This document shows positions 1-9,043 of a stretch of DNA of 49,926 bases, piece after piece. Within the stretch, counting starts at the first letter, position 1; each line of letters starts with the position of its first letter. The notes under the pieces were generated by a model. That model had not been told where the DNA came from. It saw only the letters and a program-made list of their open reading frames with translations, and searched no databases. The translations under genes and the position numbers were made by a program. The DNA is from JBEOJY01 sp040275305 (GTDB lineage: Bacteria; Pseudomonadota; Alphaproteobacteria; UBA9219), in assembly GCA_040275305.1 (NCBI GenBank), contig JBEOJY010000032.1, positions 1-49,926 on the forward strand. The letters are read 5' to 3'.

Positions 1-898
1 TCTTTTCTGCCTTGGATGCAAAGGCGTTTCAACAGCGCTTTATTGAGTGGGTTCAGGGTTTGCAACAAGCGCTCAAAGGCGTTGTGGCCATTGATGGCAA
101 GACATTGCGACGAGCTTTTGATCAAGGCGGCACGCAGGGATATATCCATATGGTCTCCGCGTGGAGTTCCGAGCAAAGGCTTGTTTTGGGGCGAACAAAA
201 GTTGCCGAGAAGTCGAATGAAATCACGGCCATACCCGCCTTGATGGATTTGCTGACGCTTGAGGGAGCGATCGTCACGAGTGATGCGATGGGGTGCCAGC
301 GAGAGATCGCTCAAAAAATTATCGACAAAAAAGCCAATTACATTTTGGCCTTGAAAGGCAATCAGGGAACGTTGCGCGATGATGTCGAGCGCCTTTTGCA
401 GCAGCAGAAAGCTCACGGTTACGCCTTGCAGAAAGTCGATCAATTCGCGGGCGTTGACAAAGACCACGGACGTCTTGAGACGCGGAAAATAACCGTTTTT
501 GATGATGTCGCGCCGCTTCAGAAAATGCATCAATGGCCTGAGCTTCAGTCCCTCATCATGATTGAATGCGACTCGTCAGGAGGAGCCGTGCGCAGCGAAA
601 CGCGTTACTACATCGCTTCATTTATAGCGCCCGCTGCTGATTTTGCGTCCTTCATCCGCGATCACTGGGGTATTGAAAACGGCTTGCGCTGGGTCATGGA
701 TATGGCCTTCCGCGATGACGAATGCCGCATACGCGCCCAAAACGCCCCCGCAAACTTCTCCACTATCAAGCGCGCCGCAAGCAACCTCCTCAGAACCTCA
801 AAAGGCAAGCAAAGCCTTCAACTTAAACGCCATCTCGCCGCTTGGGATACTGACTTCCTTCACTCCGTCATCGCTCGTTAACTCATGCAATTGCCCTG
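1..898 (+). mobile_element. ISAs1-family insertion sequence, 3' part
   Basis: The transposase gene fills most of this stretch and its 5' part lies outside the window. Just after the stop, the top strand ends with a segment whose reverse complement starts CAGGGCAATTGCATGAG, which resembles ISAs1-type terminal repeats that begin CAGGG; this places the right end near position 898. The left end, and so the target duplication, cannot be checked here. Confidence 0.65.
3..881 (+). CDS. ISAs1-family (H-repeat type) DDE transposase, N-terminus missing
   Basis: This is a transposase that catalyses excision and insertion of its own element. Visible DDE-type blocks are VVAIDGKTLRRAF (first Asp), IVTSDAMGCQREIAQKI (second Asp) and DHWGIENGLRWVMDMAF (Glu), with the SETRYYIASF block between. 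The frame is open to the left edge (Phe-Ser-Ala precede the first Leu-Asp-Ala), so the N-terminal associated domain, about 80 residues in this family, lies outside the window. A TTG at position 12 is not a credible start. The rest of the frame is intact to TAA, so the copy may be active if the missing part is intact. It ends 17 bases before the probable right end of the element. Confidence 0.9.
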   Translation, partial: FSALDAKAFQQRFIEWVQGLQQALKGVVAIDGKTLRRAFDQGGTQGYIHMVSAWSSEQRLVLGRTKVAEKSNEITAIPALMDLLTLEGAIVTSDAMGCQREIAQKIIDKKANYILALKGNQGTLRDDVERLLQQQKAHGYALQKVDQFAGVDKDHGRLETRKITVFDDVAPLQKMHQWPELQSLIMIECDSSGGAVRSETRYYIASFIAPAADFASFIRDHWGIENGLRWVMDMAFRDDECRIRAQNAPANFSTIKRAASNLLRTSKGKQSLQLKRHLAAWDTDFLHSVIAR

Positions 899-971
899 AG
901 GGGCCTACTCAAATAGCCGACTACGGACTGATGGTGGAGTTCACAATTGCTGATTTTCCAGACTCAGCATG

Positions 972-1370
972 TCAGGGGGTATGATCTTGGCTTTCTACGC
1001 TCATTTTACGGTCTTTGATGGCAACTGTGCCCTGTTGGGATATCTCCACCGTGTACGTGATCAGGTCCACACGCTCTTCCTGAGGGATCGAGACAGTATA
1101 AACCCATGTGGAATCTTGATCTATTCTTGAAATACCGCCGCCGTCAAGTTTGTAGCTTTTACCGAGGTCGACCAGTATAGCCTCAATAACGCAGCGCGAT
1201 TGAGCTATTGCGTTCATGGAGCATCCCCTGTTTTGCAACTTTTCGTTGCCTGAAGCGAGTGATGGTTCGCACAGACTTACGCAGACACCGATCATTAGCG
1301 CATAGAGACATACGCGGGTCAGAAAGGCGACGCGAGGCTGATTTGTGGCGGAATATTGGTTCATTATCAT
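972..1370 (-). CDS. small secreted protein of unknown function
   Basis: A 132-residue protein I do not recognise. Residues about 10-40 form a signal peptide: a basic start, a hydrophobic stretch (CLYALMIGVCVSLC) and a cleavage-like PSLASG. The mature part is about 90 residues with a Cys pair (RGCSMNAIAQSRC) that could form a disulfide in the periplasm, and a C-terminal half rich in beta-prone residues. Two in-frame ATGs lie two codons apart at the start and neither has a clear Shine-Dalgarno. It lies between an insertion sequence and another secreted unknown on the same strand, 133 bases away. Function is unknown. Confidence 0.55.
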   Translation of the reverse strand: MIMNQYSATNQPRVAFLTRVCLYALMIGVCVSLCEPSLASGNEKLQNRGCSMNAIAQSRCVIEAILVDLGKSYKLDGGGISRIDQDSTWVYTVSIPQEERVDLITYTVEISQQGTVAIKDRKMSVESQDHTP

Positions 1371-1503
1371 GACCGAACCTGTTGCAGGACCCCTATATTG
1401 CGTTTTAAGTTTCAGTCAATTCGCAGCAGTAGTCAACCACCACCACTTCACTTCACTGCGCAAGCATCTAGAGGATTTGACGATCAAATCGGCTTTCACG
1501 GCA

Positions 1504-2031
1504 TCAGAAATGGCACTGAATGCCGCCAATTTTCTTGCCCGTGATGGTGTAGGTAGCTTTGGGGCGCGGTTCATTTTCCAAGCGCATTTCAATGACTGTC
1601 GTATGAGTATTTATGTCCGACCCCTTGATTGTTTTATATTCAATCTTCTCGGACATATCCTGCACGCAAGCCCAGGGAAGGTAGTCGGTTCCGCAAATTT
1701 CATCCGCGCGGTTCTGTCCATTACAGTTTTTTTGAATTTCCTCTTTCTCTTTTTGCGTCAGGTTTTTTATCAGTTCGGGCGTAAAATTTTGCGTCACGAA
1801 GGATTTCACGGACTGCGGCGCTTCTGGATTCCCCACCATGTAAGGGGTTAGATCAGGTTCCAATGCGTCCGCCTTATGCAAGACAGCATCGAGCCACCTT
1901 TCTTGCGCGGTTTGCGGCGGGTGGAATTTGGATGTCCGGCTCTCGGTTCCGGCGGCATGCGCGGCGGTCGTCAGGGCGGCGCTCAGGACCATAGCAACGA
2001 TTGTCTGCGACTTTTTTCCGAACAATAACAT
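1504..2031 (-). CDS. secreted protein of unknown function
   Basis: A 175-residue protein with a clear signal peptide (SQTIVAMVLSAALTTAAHAA then GTES, cleavage after AHA) and a good Shine-Dalgarno (AGGGG) 7 bases before the ATG. The mature region holds four Cys (KNCNGQ, EICGTDY, PWACVQD, GIQCHF), consistent with disulfides in the periplasm. The C-terminal 60 residues look like beta strands. It is transcribed toward the smaller secreted protein at 972-1370, so the two could form a pair; both have a strand-rich C-terminal half, but I see no firm homology. I do not recognise the family. Confidence 0.6.
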   Translation of the reverse strand: MLLFGKKSQTIVAMVLSAALTTAAHAAGTESRTSKFHPPQTAQERWLDAVLHKADALEPDLTPYMVGNPEAPQSVKSFVTQNFTPELIKNLTQKEKEEIQKNCNGQNRADEICGTDYLPWACVQDMSEKIEYKTIKGSDINTHTTVIEMRLENEPRPKATYTITGKKIGGIQCHF

Positions 2032-2144
2032 TATGATCCCCTAAAAAAGTTTGGCTCCAATACAACTCTGTGAAGCGGTGTGTTATTCTATTGTAGTCCC
2101 AAAGCTGTTCATTCGTTATACAGAGACAACCATTTCAAAAAGGG

Positions 2145-2263
2145 TGTCATTGCGAGGAGCTTCCCGCCGAAGGCGGGAGGCGACGCTGCAATCCAGAGTC
2201 GTCAAAGGCTGTTTTAGCGACTCTGGATCGCTTCGTCGCCTGAAGAAGTCTCCTCGCGATGAC
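2145..2263. repeat. palindromic intergenic repeat, copy 1
   Basis: Begins GTCATTGCGAGGAGC and ends with the complement-type CTCCTCGCGATGAC, with inner arms CAATCCAGAGTCG and CGACTCTGGATCG, so the copy can fold into one long interrupted hairpin. A short secondary hairpin (CCCGCCGAAGGCGGG) is inserted in the left arm. The sequence just upstream resembles that upstream of the copy at 16444. Confidence 0.85.
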
Positions 2264-2544
2264 GCTTGCTTTTACGCTTGCCCACCTTTTCTTTAGTTAC
2301 GCTGCGTCTTGGCGCTTACTTATTATTATCACAAATACGCGCCTTTTTCTATCTCTCCGGTGGGTCTTATACTTGCGTTAACCATCGCGCCATAAGCTTA
2401 CGCAAGTCTTGACACGCCAACTTTCCCTTGCTTTTTCTTGGCTGCGTTCCGGGCCGCAAGCCCCTTGCCTTGCGCGAGATTTTCCAGCATTCTGCGTTTC
2501 TTAATCGCTTGTCCTACCCTGCGCAGAGATAGCGTCACTTCGTC
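2264..2544 (+). promoter_or_regulatory. shc upstream region, possible promoter
   Basis: About 280 bases without a gene. A TTGACA hexamer at about 2408 is followed 17 bases later by a T-rich stretch that makes a poor -10 box. Nothing else is recognisable. The leader before the shc ATG has only a weak purine run. Confidence 0.25.
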
Positions 2545-4545
2545 ATGGCTTCGCTTTTTTCCCATTCCACCGTCGCCGCTTCCGTCGCCGGGGTGAACCC
2601 GGACGCGCTGGAGCGCGTTTTAAGCAAGAGCGCCGAGGATTTGCTGGCGCAGCAGAAGCCCGACGGGCATTGGGTCTACGAGCTTGAGGCCGATGCGACG
2701 ATCCCGGCGGAATACATTCTCTTGGATCATTTTCTCGACACCGTGAAGCAGCCTTTGCATGAGCGCATGGCGGTATATCTGCGCTCGATCCAGGAAGAGC
2801 ATGGCGGGTGGCCTTTGTTTCATCGCGGCGCGTTCGACATGAGCGCGAGCGTCAAGGCTTATTTCGCTCTTAAATGCGTAGGCGACGATATCAACGACCT
2901 GCATATGATCCGCGCGCGCGCGGCCATCATCAAACACGGCGGCGCGGAGAAGAGCAATGTGTTCACGCGCATTCAGCTTGCTCTGTTCGGGGCCGTGCCA
3001 TGGCGAGCGGTTCCGGTCATGCCCGTCGAGATTATGCTTCTGCCCCGGTGGTTTCCATTTCACCTCAGCAAAATTTCTTACTGGTCGCGGACGGTGATCG
3101 TCCCGCTTCTGGTGCTGATGGCAAAAAAGCCGATGGCGCGGAATCCGCGCGGCATTCGCGTCGACGAGCTGTTCGTGACGCCGCCGGAGCAAGTGCGCAA
3201 CTGGCACAGCAACAAGGCCGAGACTTTTTCGGGTCGCGTGATTGCCGTGGGATTTCGCTGTCTGGATGCCGCGTTGCGCGTCGCGGAGCCTTATTTTCCA
3301 AAAAAATTGCGGCAGAAATCCGTAGATCTTGCCGTCGCATGGGTGCGGGAGCGTTTGAACGGCGATGACGGCGTTGGCGGCATTTATCCTGCGATGGCCA
3401 ATACCGTCATGATGTTCGACACGCTTGGTTATCCCTCAAGCCACCCTGCGGCTGCCCTCGCGCGCGCTTCCGTCGATAAACTGGTGGTGGATCTTTCGCA
3501 ACGCGCCTACTGCCAGCCTTGTCTTTCCCCGGTGTGGGACACAGCGCTCGCGCTGCACGCTCTTCTGGATGCGGGGGTGACAGGCGAACCCGTCAAGAAG
3601 GCTTGCCGCTGGCTTGTCGATAAGCAGATCCTTGATCTTAAGGGCGACTGGGCGACGATGCGTCCGGACGTCAGGCCGGGCGGGTGGGCGTTCCAGTACA
3701 ACAACGCCCACTACCCCGATGTTGACGATACGGCGGTGGTCGCGATGGCGCTAGATCGCGTGGATCACGCCACTTATAGCGATTCCATTTTGCGCGCCGC
3801 CGAGTGGGTCGAGGGCATGATTTCCAAAAACGGAGGGTGGGGCGCCTTCGACGCGGACAACGAATATTATTATCTGAACTACATTCCCTTCGCCGATCAT
3901 GGCGCGTTGCTTGATCCGCCGACCGCAGATGTCAGCGCGAGGTGCGTTAGTTTTTTAAGTCAATTGACGCATAAGGATGAGAACGCAACGTCTCACGCGG
4001 CTCAGAACCGCGACCCTGATATCGTCAAACGCGGCATTGATTATTTGTTGCGCGAGCAGGAACCGGAAGGCCGTTGGTTCGGGCGTTGGGGAACTAACTA
4101 CATCTACGGCACTTGGTCCAGCTTGTGCGCGCTGAACGCGGCCGGGCTTGATTCCCGCCATCCGGCAGTGCGCCGCGCCGTAGATTGGCTGCTTGCCCAC
4201 CAGAAAGAGGATGGAGGGTGGGGCGAGGACGGCGCGAGCTACTGGAAGGGCAAGCCCAAGGGAGAATGTCCGGTCAGCACGCCTTCCCAGACGGCTTGGG
4301 CCTTGCTTGGACTTATGGCGGCGGGCGAAGTCGAGAATCCGGCGGTCGCGCGCGGCGTTCGTTATCTGCTCGACAGCGCGAACGACAAAGGCCGTTGGCG
4401 CGAGGAGTATTACACGGCGGTCGGATTTCCGCGCGTGTTTTATCTTCGCTATCATGGTTACAAGGCTTACTTCCCCTTGTGGGCGCTCGCGCGTTATCGC
4501 AATCTGATGCGCGGCAACGCGCGTCAAGTCGCTTTCGGCATGTGA
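2545..4545 (+). CDS. shc: squalene-hopene cyclase
   Basis: Class II triterpene cyclase that protonates and cyclises squalene to hopene/hopanol, the first committed step of hopanoid synthesis, as a monotopic inner-membrane enzyme. The catalytic DXDD motif is present as DVDD at residues 392-395 (YPDVDDTA). QW-type repeats occur through the protein (EEHGGWPLF, SKNGGWGAF, EPEGRWFGRW, KEDGGWGED), and the C-terminus shows the conserved GFPRVFYLRYHGYKAYFPL block split across residues 625-650. Its 666 residues match bacterial SHC length. The ATG has only a weak Shine-Dalgarno. The hopanoid phosphorylase gene hpnG follows downstream, separated by one small gene, which supports the assignment. No squalene synthase genes (hpnCDE) are in the window. 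Confidence 0.97.
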   Translation: MASLFSHSTVAASVAGVNPDALERVLSKSAEDLLAQQKPDGHWVYELEADATIPAEYILLDHFLDTVKQPLHERMAVYLRSIQEEHGGWPLFHRGAFDMSASVKAYFALKCVGDDINDLHMIRARAAIIKHGGAEKSNVFTRIQLALFGAVPWRAVPVMPVEIMLLPRWFPFHLSKISYWSRTVIVPLLVLMAKKPMARNPRGIRVDELFVTPPEQVRNWHSNKAETFSGRVIAVGFRCLDAALRVAEPYFPKKLRQKSVDLAVAWVRERLNGDDGVGGIYPAMANTVMMFDTLGYPSSHPAAALARASVDKLVVDLSQRAYCQPCLSPVWDTALALHALLDAGVTGEPVKKACRWLVDKQILDLKGDWATMRPDVRPGGWAFQYNNAHYPDVDDTAVVAMALDRVDHATYSDSILRAAEWVEGMISKNGGWGAFDADNEYYYLNYIPFADHGALLDPPTADVSARCVSFLSQLTHKDENATSHAAQNRDPDIVKRGIDYLLREQEPEGRWFGRWGTNYIYGTWSSLCALNAAGLDSRHPAVRRAVDWLLAHQKEDGGWGEDGASYWKGKPKGECPVSTPSQTAWALLGLMAAGEVENPAVARGVRYLLDSANDKGRWREEYYTAVGFPRVFYLRYHGYKAYFPLWALARYRNLMRGNARQVAFGM

Positions 4546-4754
4546 CCTGACTTGAAACAAAAAACTCCCAAGAAAGGGGAAAACAAGCCGCAGCGCGGTT
4601 TATGACAGGGTTAGGAAAGCGTTGCGGCCAGCGTCTTCGCTATCATGGTCCTTTTTGCGACATTTGTCTTCATAAGCGCTAAGAACAGCTTGGAAGATGC
4701 TTTTTTTGAAATGTCCTCCTTCGCCTTGCATGACTTTTTGGAGTTACAAACACT

Positions 4755-5399
4755 ATGGCAATTACCGGCTTTTCATTGTTTGGCAGATTATTCGTTCGCA
4801 AGAGATCAAGCTTGTTTGCCGAAGCGCCTTCAAAGGGTGGCTTTTTTCATTTCCTCGAACGCATGGGAGTTTTGTCGATTTCCGGCATTGCCATCGGCAT
4901 GGCCGTTTTGGGGCTTTGGATCGCGATCTGGTCCACGCAGGAAAAAGTGCGGCTGTCGCACGGCGTCGGGCAGATTGTCCAAGTCGTTAGCTTGTCGCGC
5001 GAACTTGCCCTGTCCTACCCCTATCTTGGCAATAATGGTCATGAAGATCTTTTGGCCGCGCTTCATCGCGTACAAAGATTGCCTGAGGCGCGTGAAGTCG
5101 AAGGCGTCTTCGCTCTCGACAACCCGTGGGACGGGATGCTGTTCGCCGTGACAATCCCCGATCAGATGATGCGGGTCGAAACCATCGTGCCACCTCGCAC
5201 ATGTCGCCGCATTGTCGATATCTTCGCCGAGAATCCAAGCACTCTTGGCGTTTTGCGAATCGAGGTGAAGGGGTGGGAGCAACCTTGGAAGACTGTTTAT
5301 GCCGCAGATGAAAATCTGGCTTTCGACGACAAGTTTATTTCAGACGTTTGCCAGAGCGCCGCCCGCGCGCAGGTTTCCTTGAGGTTAAAGCTGCGCTAA
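4755..5399 (+). CDS. single-pass membrane protein of unknown function
   Basis: A 214-residue protein with a basic N-terminal 40 residues, one strong membrane helix (residues about 40-60, ISGIAIGMAVLGLWIAIW), then an extracytoplasmic-type region. The layout of helix followed by a polar amphipathic stretch recalls pilin-like proteins of the PilS type, but the canonical Glu at position 5 of a pilin helix is absent, so this is only a loose likeness. The Shine-Dalgarno TGGAG lies 11 bases before the ATG. It lies 25 bases upstream of hpnG and downstream of shc on the same strand, so it probably shares a transcript with the hopanoid genes. Function is unknown. Confidence 0.6.
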   Translation: MAITGFSLFGRLFVRKRSSLFAEAPSKGGFFHFLERMGVLSISGIAIGMAVLGLWIAIWSTQEKVRLSHGVGQIVQVVSLSRELALSYPYLGNNGHEDLLAALHRVQRLPEAREVEGVFALDNPWDGMLFAVTIPDQMMRVETIVPPRTCRRIVDIFAENPSTLGVLRIEVKGWEQPWKTVYAADENLAFDDKFISDVCQSAARAQVSLRLKLR

Positions 5400-5424
5400 T
5401 TCGGATTTACTGGAGGATTTTGAC

Positions 5425-6075
5425 TTGACGTTAGGAATTCTGTGCGGACTTGAGTCCGAGGCTAAAATCGCCCGGCGCGTGCACAAAGCTTTGGTCGCCT
5501 GCGCTGGGGCGCGCCCGGCGCTGGCAAGGCAACTCGCCGCGCAAATGATCCGCGACGGCGCGACGCGCATGGTCAGTTTCGGCATTGCCGGCGGACTTGC
5601 GCCGCATATGGGCATCGCCTCCATCGCCGTCGGGCATTTCATTTGCTCGGAAAAAGGCAGTTTTGAAGGGGATTCCGAATGGGCCGACGCTATTGCCTCC
5701 CGATTAGGGAACCAAGCAAGACGGTGCCGCGTTTGGGGATCAGAAACGCTGGTCGCTACGACAAAGGAGAAACGCATGTTGCATCAAACCATGGCATGCG
5801 ACATCGTCGATATGGAAAGCCAGTGCATGGCGGAAGTCGCTTCGGAGGCCAAGATTCCGTTTGCGGTTTTACGTGCCATCTGCGACGCCTCAGACCATGA
5901 AGTTCCGACGGTCGTTATGGCCTCCATCGCCGACGATGGTTCGGTCAATATCCTCGCCGCGCTGCGCAATCTTGCGCTGAACCCCGCGCAGATCCCGTAC
6001 CTCTTGCAAGTGAGCAGGGGCGTCAAAAAGGCGCTTATCGCGCTGGATGGAACGAGGTCGGCGCTTGCTGCGTGA
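5425..6075 (+). CDS. hpnG: hopanoid-associated phosphorylase (HpnG-type)
   Basis: A nucleoside phosphorylase-fold protein. HpnG releases adenine from adenosylhopane to give ribosylhopane in side-chain synthesis of extended hopanoids. Family features are the SFGIAGGLAPHMG loop (residues about 50-63) that binds phosphate or ribose and DIVDMESQCMAEVA (about 128-141), which carries the ribose-binding Met-Glu of the PNP/MTAN superfamily. The start is TTG with GGAGG 8 bases upstream; no ATG fits as well. Its 216 residues match the family. The position two genes after shc supports the hopanoid role rather than ordinary purine salvage. The radical-SAM partner hpnH is not in the window. Confidence 0.88.
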   Translation: MTLGILCGLESEAKIARRVHKALVACAGARPALARQLAAQMIRDGATRMVSFGIAGGLAPHMGIASIAVGHFICSEKGSFEGDSEWADAIASRLGNQARRCRVWGSETLVATTKEKRMLHQTMACDIVDMESQCMAEVASEAKIPFAVLRAICDASDHEVPTVVMASIADDGSVNILAALRNLALNPAQIPYLLQVSRGVKKALIALDGTRSALAA

Positions 6076-6208
6076 CGCGGTCTTGGGTTGGGGGCTATTT
6101 CCTCACTCACGCTTCCCGCTCCACAGGGGAGGTGGGAAAATCTTACTATGATTGATGAATAGCGTTAAGCGCTTTTTGTGGGAATTATCAAATTATTGCG
6201 TCGCAGCT

Positions 6209-7318
6209 TTAGCCGTCAGTCCTGTACAGCGTCACGCGGAGGCCGCCGTGCTGGACGGGGGCCGAGGTGGGCAGGAACGGTAGTTTCGTCGCGTGGGCGA
6301 GCGCGGGTTCGCTGGCGATAAGGCCGACGCGCCAGCCTTTGAAGCGTTCCCGCAAGGTTTGGCCCAGCGCCTGATAGAGGGGGAGTAGCTTATCCTTGTC
6401 GCCCAGACGCGCGCCATAGGGCGGGTTGACGATCACGAGGCCGGGCGGGCCTTCCGGAGCCGCCGCTTCGCTGATCGGACCTTGCCGAAACTCCGTGTAT
6501 TCTGAGACGCCCGCGCGTTCCGCATTCGCGCGGCTCATAGCCACGGCTCCGGCATCCCTGTCGCTGCCGTAGAAGCGGGCCTGCGGCTCGCGCTGGCTTT
6601 TCACCTCGCGCATGGTTTTCCAAGCTTCGGCATCGAAGTTCGCGAAGTTCTCGAACGCAAAGCGGCGGGAGCGTCCGGGATTCAACCGCGCCGCGATTTC
6701 CGCAGCCTCGATGACGAATGTGCCGGAGCCGCACATCGGATCGACGACGGGTTCCGTTCCATCGAAGCCGCATTGCCGCAGGAAGAGCGACGCCATGGTT
6801 TCTCGCATGGGCGCCTGATTGACGGCTTCCTTGTACCCACGTTTGTGCAGGGATTCGCCCGACGTATCGACGCTGATGGTACATAGATCGCGCTCGATAC
6901 GCGCCATGACGGTAATCTCGGCGTCCGGATCGTGCGGCGCTCCCAAGGTCTTTTGAATCGCGGTTTCGATGCGCTGCTCCGCCGCGCCGGAATGATAAAT
7001 TCGCGACTTCACGCAGGTGGCTTCGACACGGAACGGCATGTCCGGACGTAGCACGTCGCTCCACGGCACGCGGCGCGAACGGCTGTCGAGTTGAGACAGC
7101 TGCGTGACGTGGAAGGAATCCAGACGCGCCAGCACGCGCCCTGCCCCGCGAATCCACAAATTCGCGCGCCAGACTTCGGGCCAGCCGCCTTTGGTGATCA
7201 CTCCGCCGGGAATTGCTTTAGGCTGTTTGAATCCTTTGGCGCGCACTTCGTCGGCCAGCGCGGATTCCAGCCCCGGCGCGGTCGCAAGAAATATCTCGAA
7301 ATTTCCATCGTTTTTCAT
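6209..7318 (-). CDS. THUMP-domain 23S rRNA (guanine-N2)-methyltransferase, RlmL/YpsC type
   Basis: SAM-dependent RNA methyltransferase. The N-terminal 170 residues form a ferredoxin-like plus THUMP region that docks RNA; the C-terminal half is a Rossmann methyltransferase with motif I DPMCGSGTFVIEAA and motif IV NPPYGARLGD (N/D-PP-Y class, exocyclic amine methylation). By family this points to G2445 of 23S rRNA, but related THUMP enzymes act on tRNA, so the exact base is inferred. At 369 residues it is the short single-methyltransferase form, lacking the second RlmK domain of the E. coli fusion. It is divergent from queC with about 120 bases between. Confidence 0.88.
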   Translation of the reverse strand: MKNDGNFEIFLATAPGLESALADEVRAKGFKQPKAIPGGVITKGGWPEVWRANLWIRGAGRVLARLDSFHVTQLSQLDSRSRRVPWSDVLRPDMPFRVEATCVKSRIYHSGAAEQRIETAIQKTLGAPHDPDAEITVMARIERDLCTISVDTSGESLHKRGYKEAVNQAPMRETMASLFLRQCGFDGTEPVVDPMCGSGTFVIEAAEIAARLNPGRSRRFAFENFANFDAEAWKTMREVKSQREPQARFYGSDRDAGAVAMSRANAERAGVSEYTEFRQGPISEAAAPEGPPGLVIVNPPYGARLGDKDKLLPLYQALGQTLRERFKGWRVGLIASEPALAHATKLPFLPTSAPVQHGGLRVTLYRTDG

Positions 7319-7436
7319 GGCTTGTGCATAGCGGGATGCGGGCCACTTAGCGACATGTTTGTTGTTTTGCGTTGTGATTTCCGGCTGTTTTTCGCATAGT
7401 CATGGTTAATTATGACGCCTTTGGAGTTATTTTCTC

Positions 7437-8138
7437 ATGAATACCCTTGTTGTGTGCTCCGGCGGGCTTGACTCCGTTACGCTGGCCCATCAGGTCGCGG
7501 CGCGGCACGAGCTTGCGGCGCTGCTCTCTTTTGATTACGGGCAGCGACACAAGAAGGAGCTTATGTGCGCGGCGGCCTGCGCGAAGAGGCTTGGCGTTTC
7601 GCACACGATTTTAGATATCCGCAGCATCGGGGCGCAGCTCGGCGGTTCTGCGCTTACGGACGATATTGCCGTGCCGGACGGCCATTATGCAGAAGACACG
7701 ATGGCGATCACCATCGTTCCCAATCGCAACGCGATTTTGCTGACGATCGCTTACGGCGTCGCGGTCGCGAAAAAAGCCGAGGCCGTGGGCGCGGCGTTTC
7801 ATGGCGGCGACCATTTCATCTATCCAGATTGCCGTCCGGCTTTTGTCGAGGCTTTTGCGCGGATGCAGGACGCGGCGCTGGAGGATGTCGCGAAGATTGC
7901 CCTGCTCACGCCGTTCCTACACGCCACGAAAGCGGAGATTGTGACCGAGGGCGCGCGTTTGGGCGTTCCGTTCGACGAGACATGGTCGTGTTATAAGGGG
8001 GGAGCGAACCATTGCGGGCGCTGTGGCACATGCGTCGAGCGCCGCGAGGCTTTTCTTCTTGCGGGCGTCGATGACGCCACGGTTTATGAAGACGATGCGT
8101 TTTGGAAAGCAGCCGTCGCCGGAGCTAAACGGTCATGA
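7437..8138 (+). CDS. queC: 7-cyano-7-deazaguanine (preQ0) synthase
   Basis: Converts 7-carboxy-7-deazaguanine to preQ0 with ATP and ammonia in the queuosine pathway, in the cytoplasm. The PP-loop SGGLDSVT lies at residues 8-15. The zinc site is formed by Cys residues in SCYKGG and HCGRCGTCVERR near residue 185-205. The FDYGQRHKKEL block is typical. The 233 residues match QueC. The Shine-Dalgarno TGGAG lies upstream of the ATG. A putative queuosine-precursor transporter is encoded at 19993, but queD, queE and queF are not in this window. Confidence 0.96.
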   Translation: MNTLVVCSGGLDSVTLAHQVAARHELAALLSFDYGQRHKKELMCAAACAKRLGVSHTILDIRSIGAQLGGSALTDDIAVPDGHYAEDTMAITIVPNRNAILLTIAYGVAVAKKAEAVGAAFHGGDHFIYPDCRPAFVEAFARMQDAALEDVAKIALLTPFLHATKAEIVTEGARLGVPFDETWSCYKGGANHCGRCGTCVERREAFLLAGVDDATVYEDDAFWKAAVAGAKRS

Positions 8139-8150
8139 TTCTTTTGGCAC

Positions 8151-8937
8151 TCAGTTATACTCAAAGGGATCAACCAACTTTACGCCGGGGGGCGTGATAA
8201 CACCGGGTCGATGGGGTTTTAGCATATAGATATCTTTTGAGCCTTGAAGCTCTCGCTGCGTCGCTGTGGGGTCGTTTAGTGGCGCGCCATTGCCAAAAAT
8301 ATTTCCGTTGTCTTTATACCCGGTTTTTCTCGTTCCCTGAATTTGCCTAATCCAGCAATTCCCTGAGTTTGCTTCCGCATCCAGCCATTCGAGTGGGTAG
8401 CGCATCCAAGCCATGATTCCTACGCGCAGCGTTACGCCGTGAGAAACTATGATGACATGACGTATTTGTTTCCGCTGATAATCCTCCAACATCGTTCTGA
8501 ATAATGGTTTCAGGCGCTCTGCGACATTGAGGCGACTTTCGCCATTGGGCAAGATCGCGTAGCTGCGGCCTTTGAAATCTACGTGTTTCTTATAATCATC
8601 GGCTGCCGTAGGATGCACTTCTCGAAAAGCTTCTTTATGATAGCCATCAAATAATCCAGCTATCTGTTCAATTAATTAAGGAGGGGTCTTCCTTATAGCT
8701 CAGAATGCCGGTTTCAGGATTGTGACTAAACGTTGTTCCCAACTCTCTGAGGACAAAATAGGCTGTTTGTCGCGTCCTGTAATAGGGGCTGATCCATACG
8801 CAAATTTTGCCGAACGCTTCCCCGCCAAGCCGTTCCCGCTCTGCCCGTAAATGGTCGGTCAGGAACTCTCCCGCGCAACTTGCCTGAAACGCGCCATTTT
8901 TGGTAAGCAAAATCGCATGATCCGCTTTCTGCTTTAT
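8151..8937 (-). pseudogene. histidine phosphatase (phosphoglycerate-mutase-like) remnant, frameshifted and lacking its N-terminus
   Basis: Two frames together read as one histidine phosphatase. The upstream fragment (8937 to about 8668) holds LLTKNGAFQAS and the WISPYYRTRQTAYF block. It stops at TGA after EDPSLIN, and the protein sense resumes one base out of register as EQIAGLFDGYHKEAF, continuing through the second catalytic-His motif IVSHGVTLRVG. The junction lies in the AT run AATTAATTAAG near 8670. The N-terminal RHG motif with the phospho-accepting His is not found upstream; instead, an in-frame stop and then a palindromic repeat occur. The gene is therefore very probably dead. A single-base sequencing error could explain the frameshift but not the missing N-terminus. 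Confidence 0.75.
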
Positions 8938-9043
8938 TTATTTTGTTAGCATACAGTTTATGCTTGTTTGTACACTTAGCAAGTCCTGTCATCGTTGCAA
9001 GCGCTTGTTTTGGATCATCAAGAAAAACATTGCAACAGGGTCC

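Noticed and set aside
2145..2263. CRISPR-like repeats from the many similar palindromic sequences
   Set aside because: Copies are dispersed by kilobases, not spaced by short unique spacers, and there are no cas genes.
7319..7436. A preQ1 riboswitch before queC
   Set aside because: I could not find the conserved preQ1 aptamer sequence in the leader.
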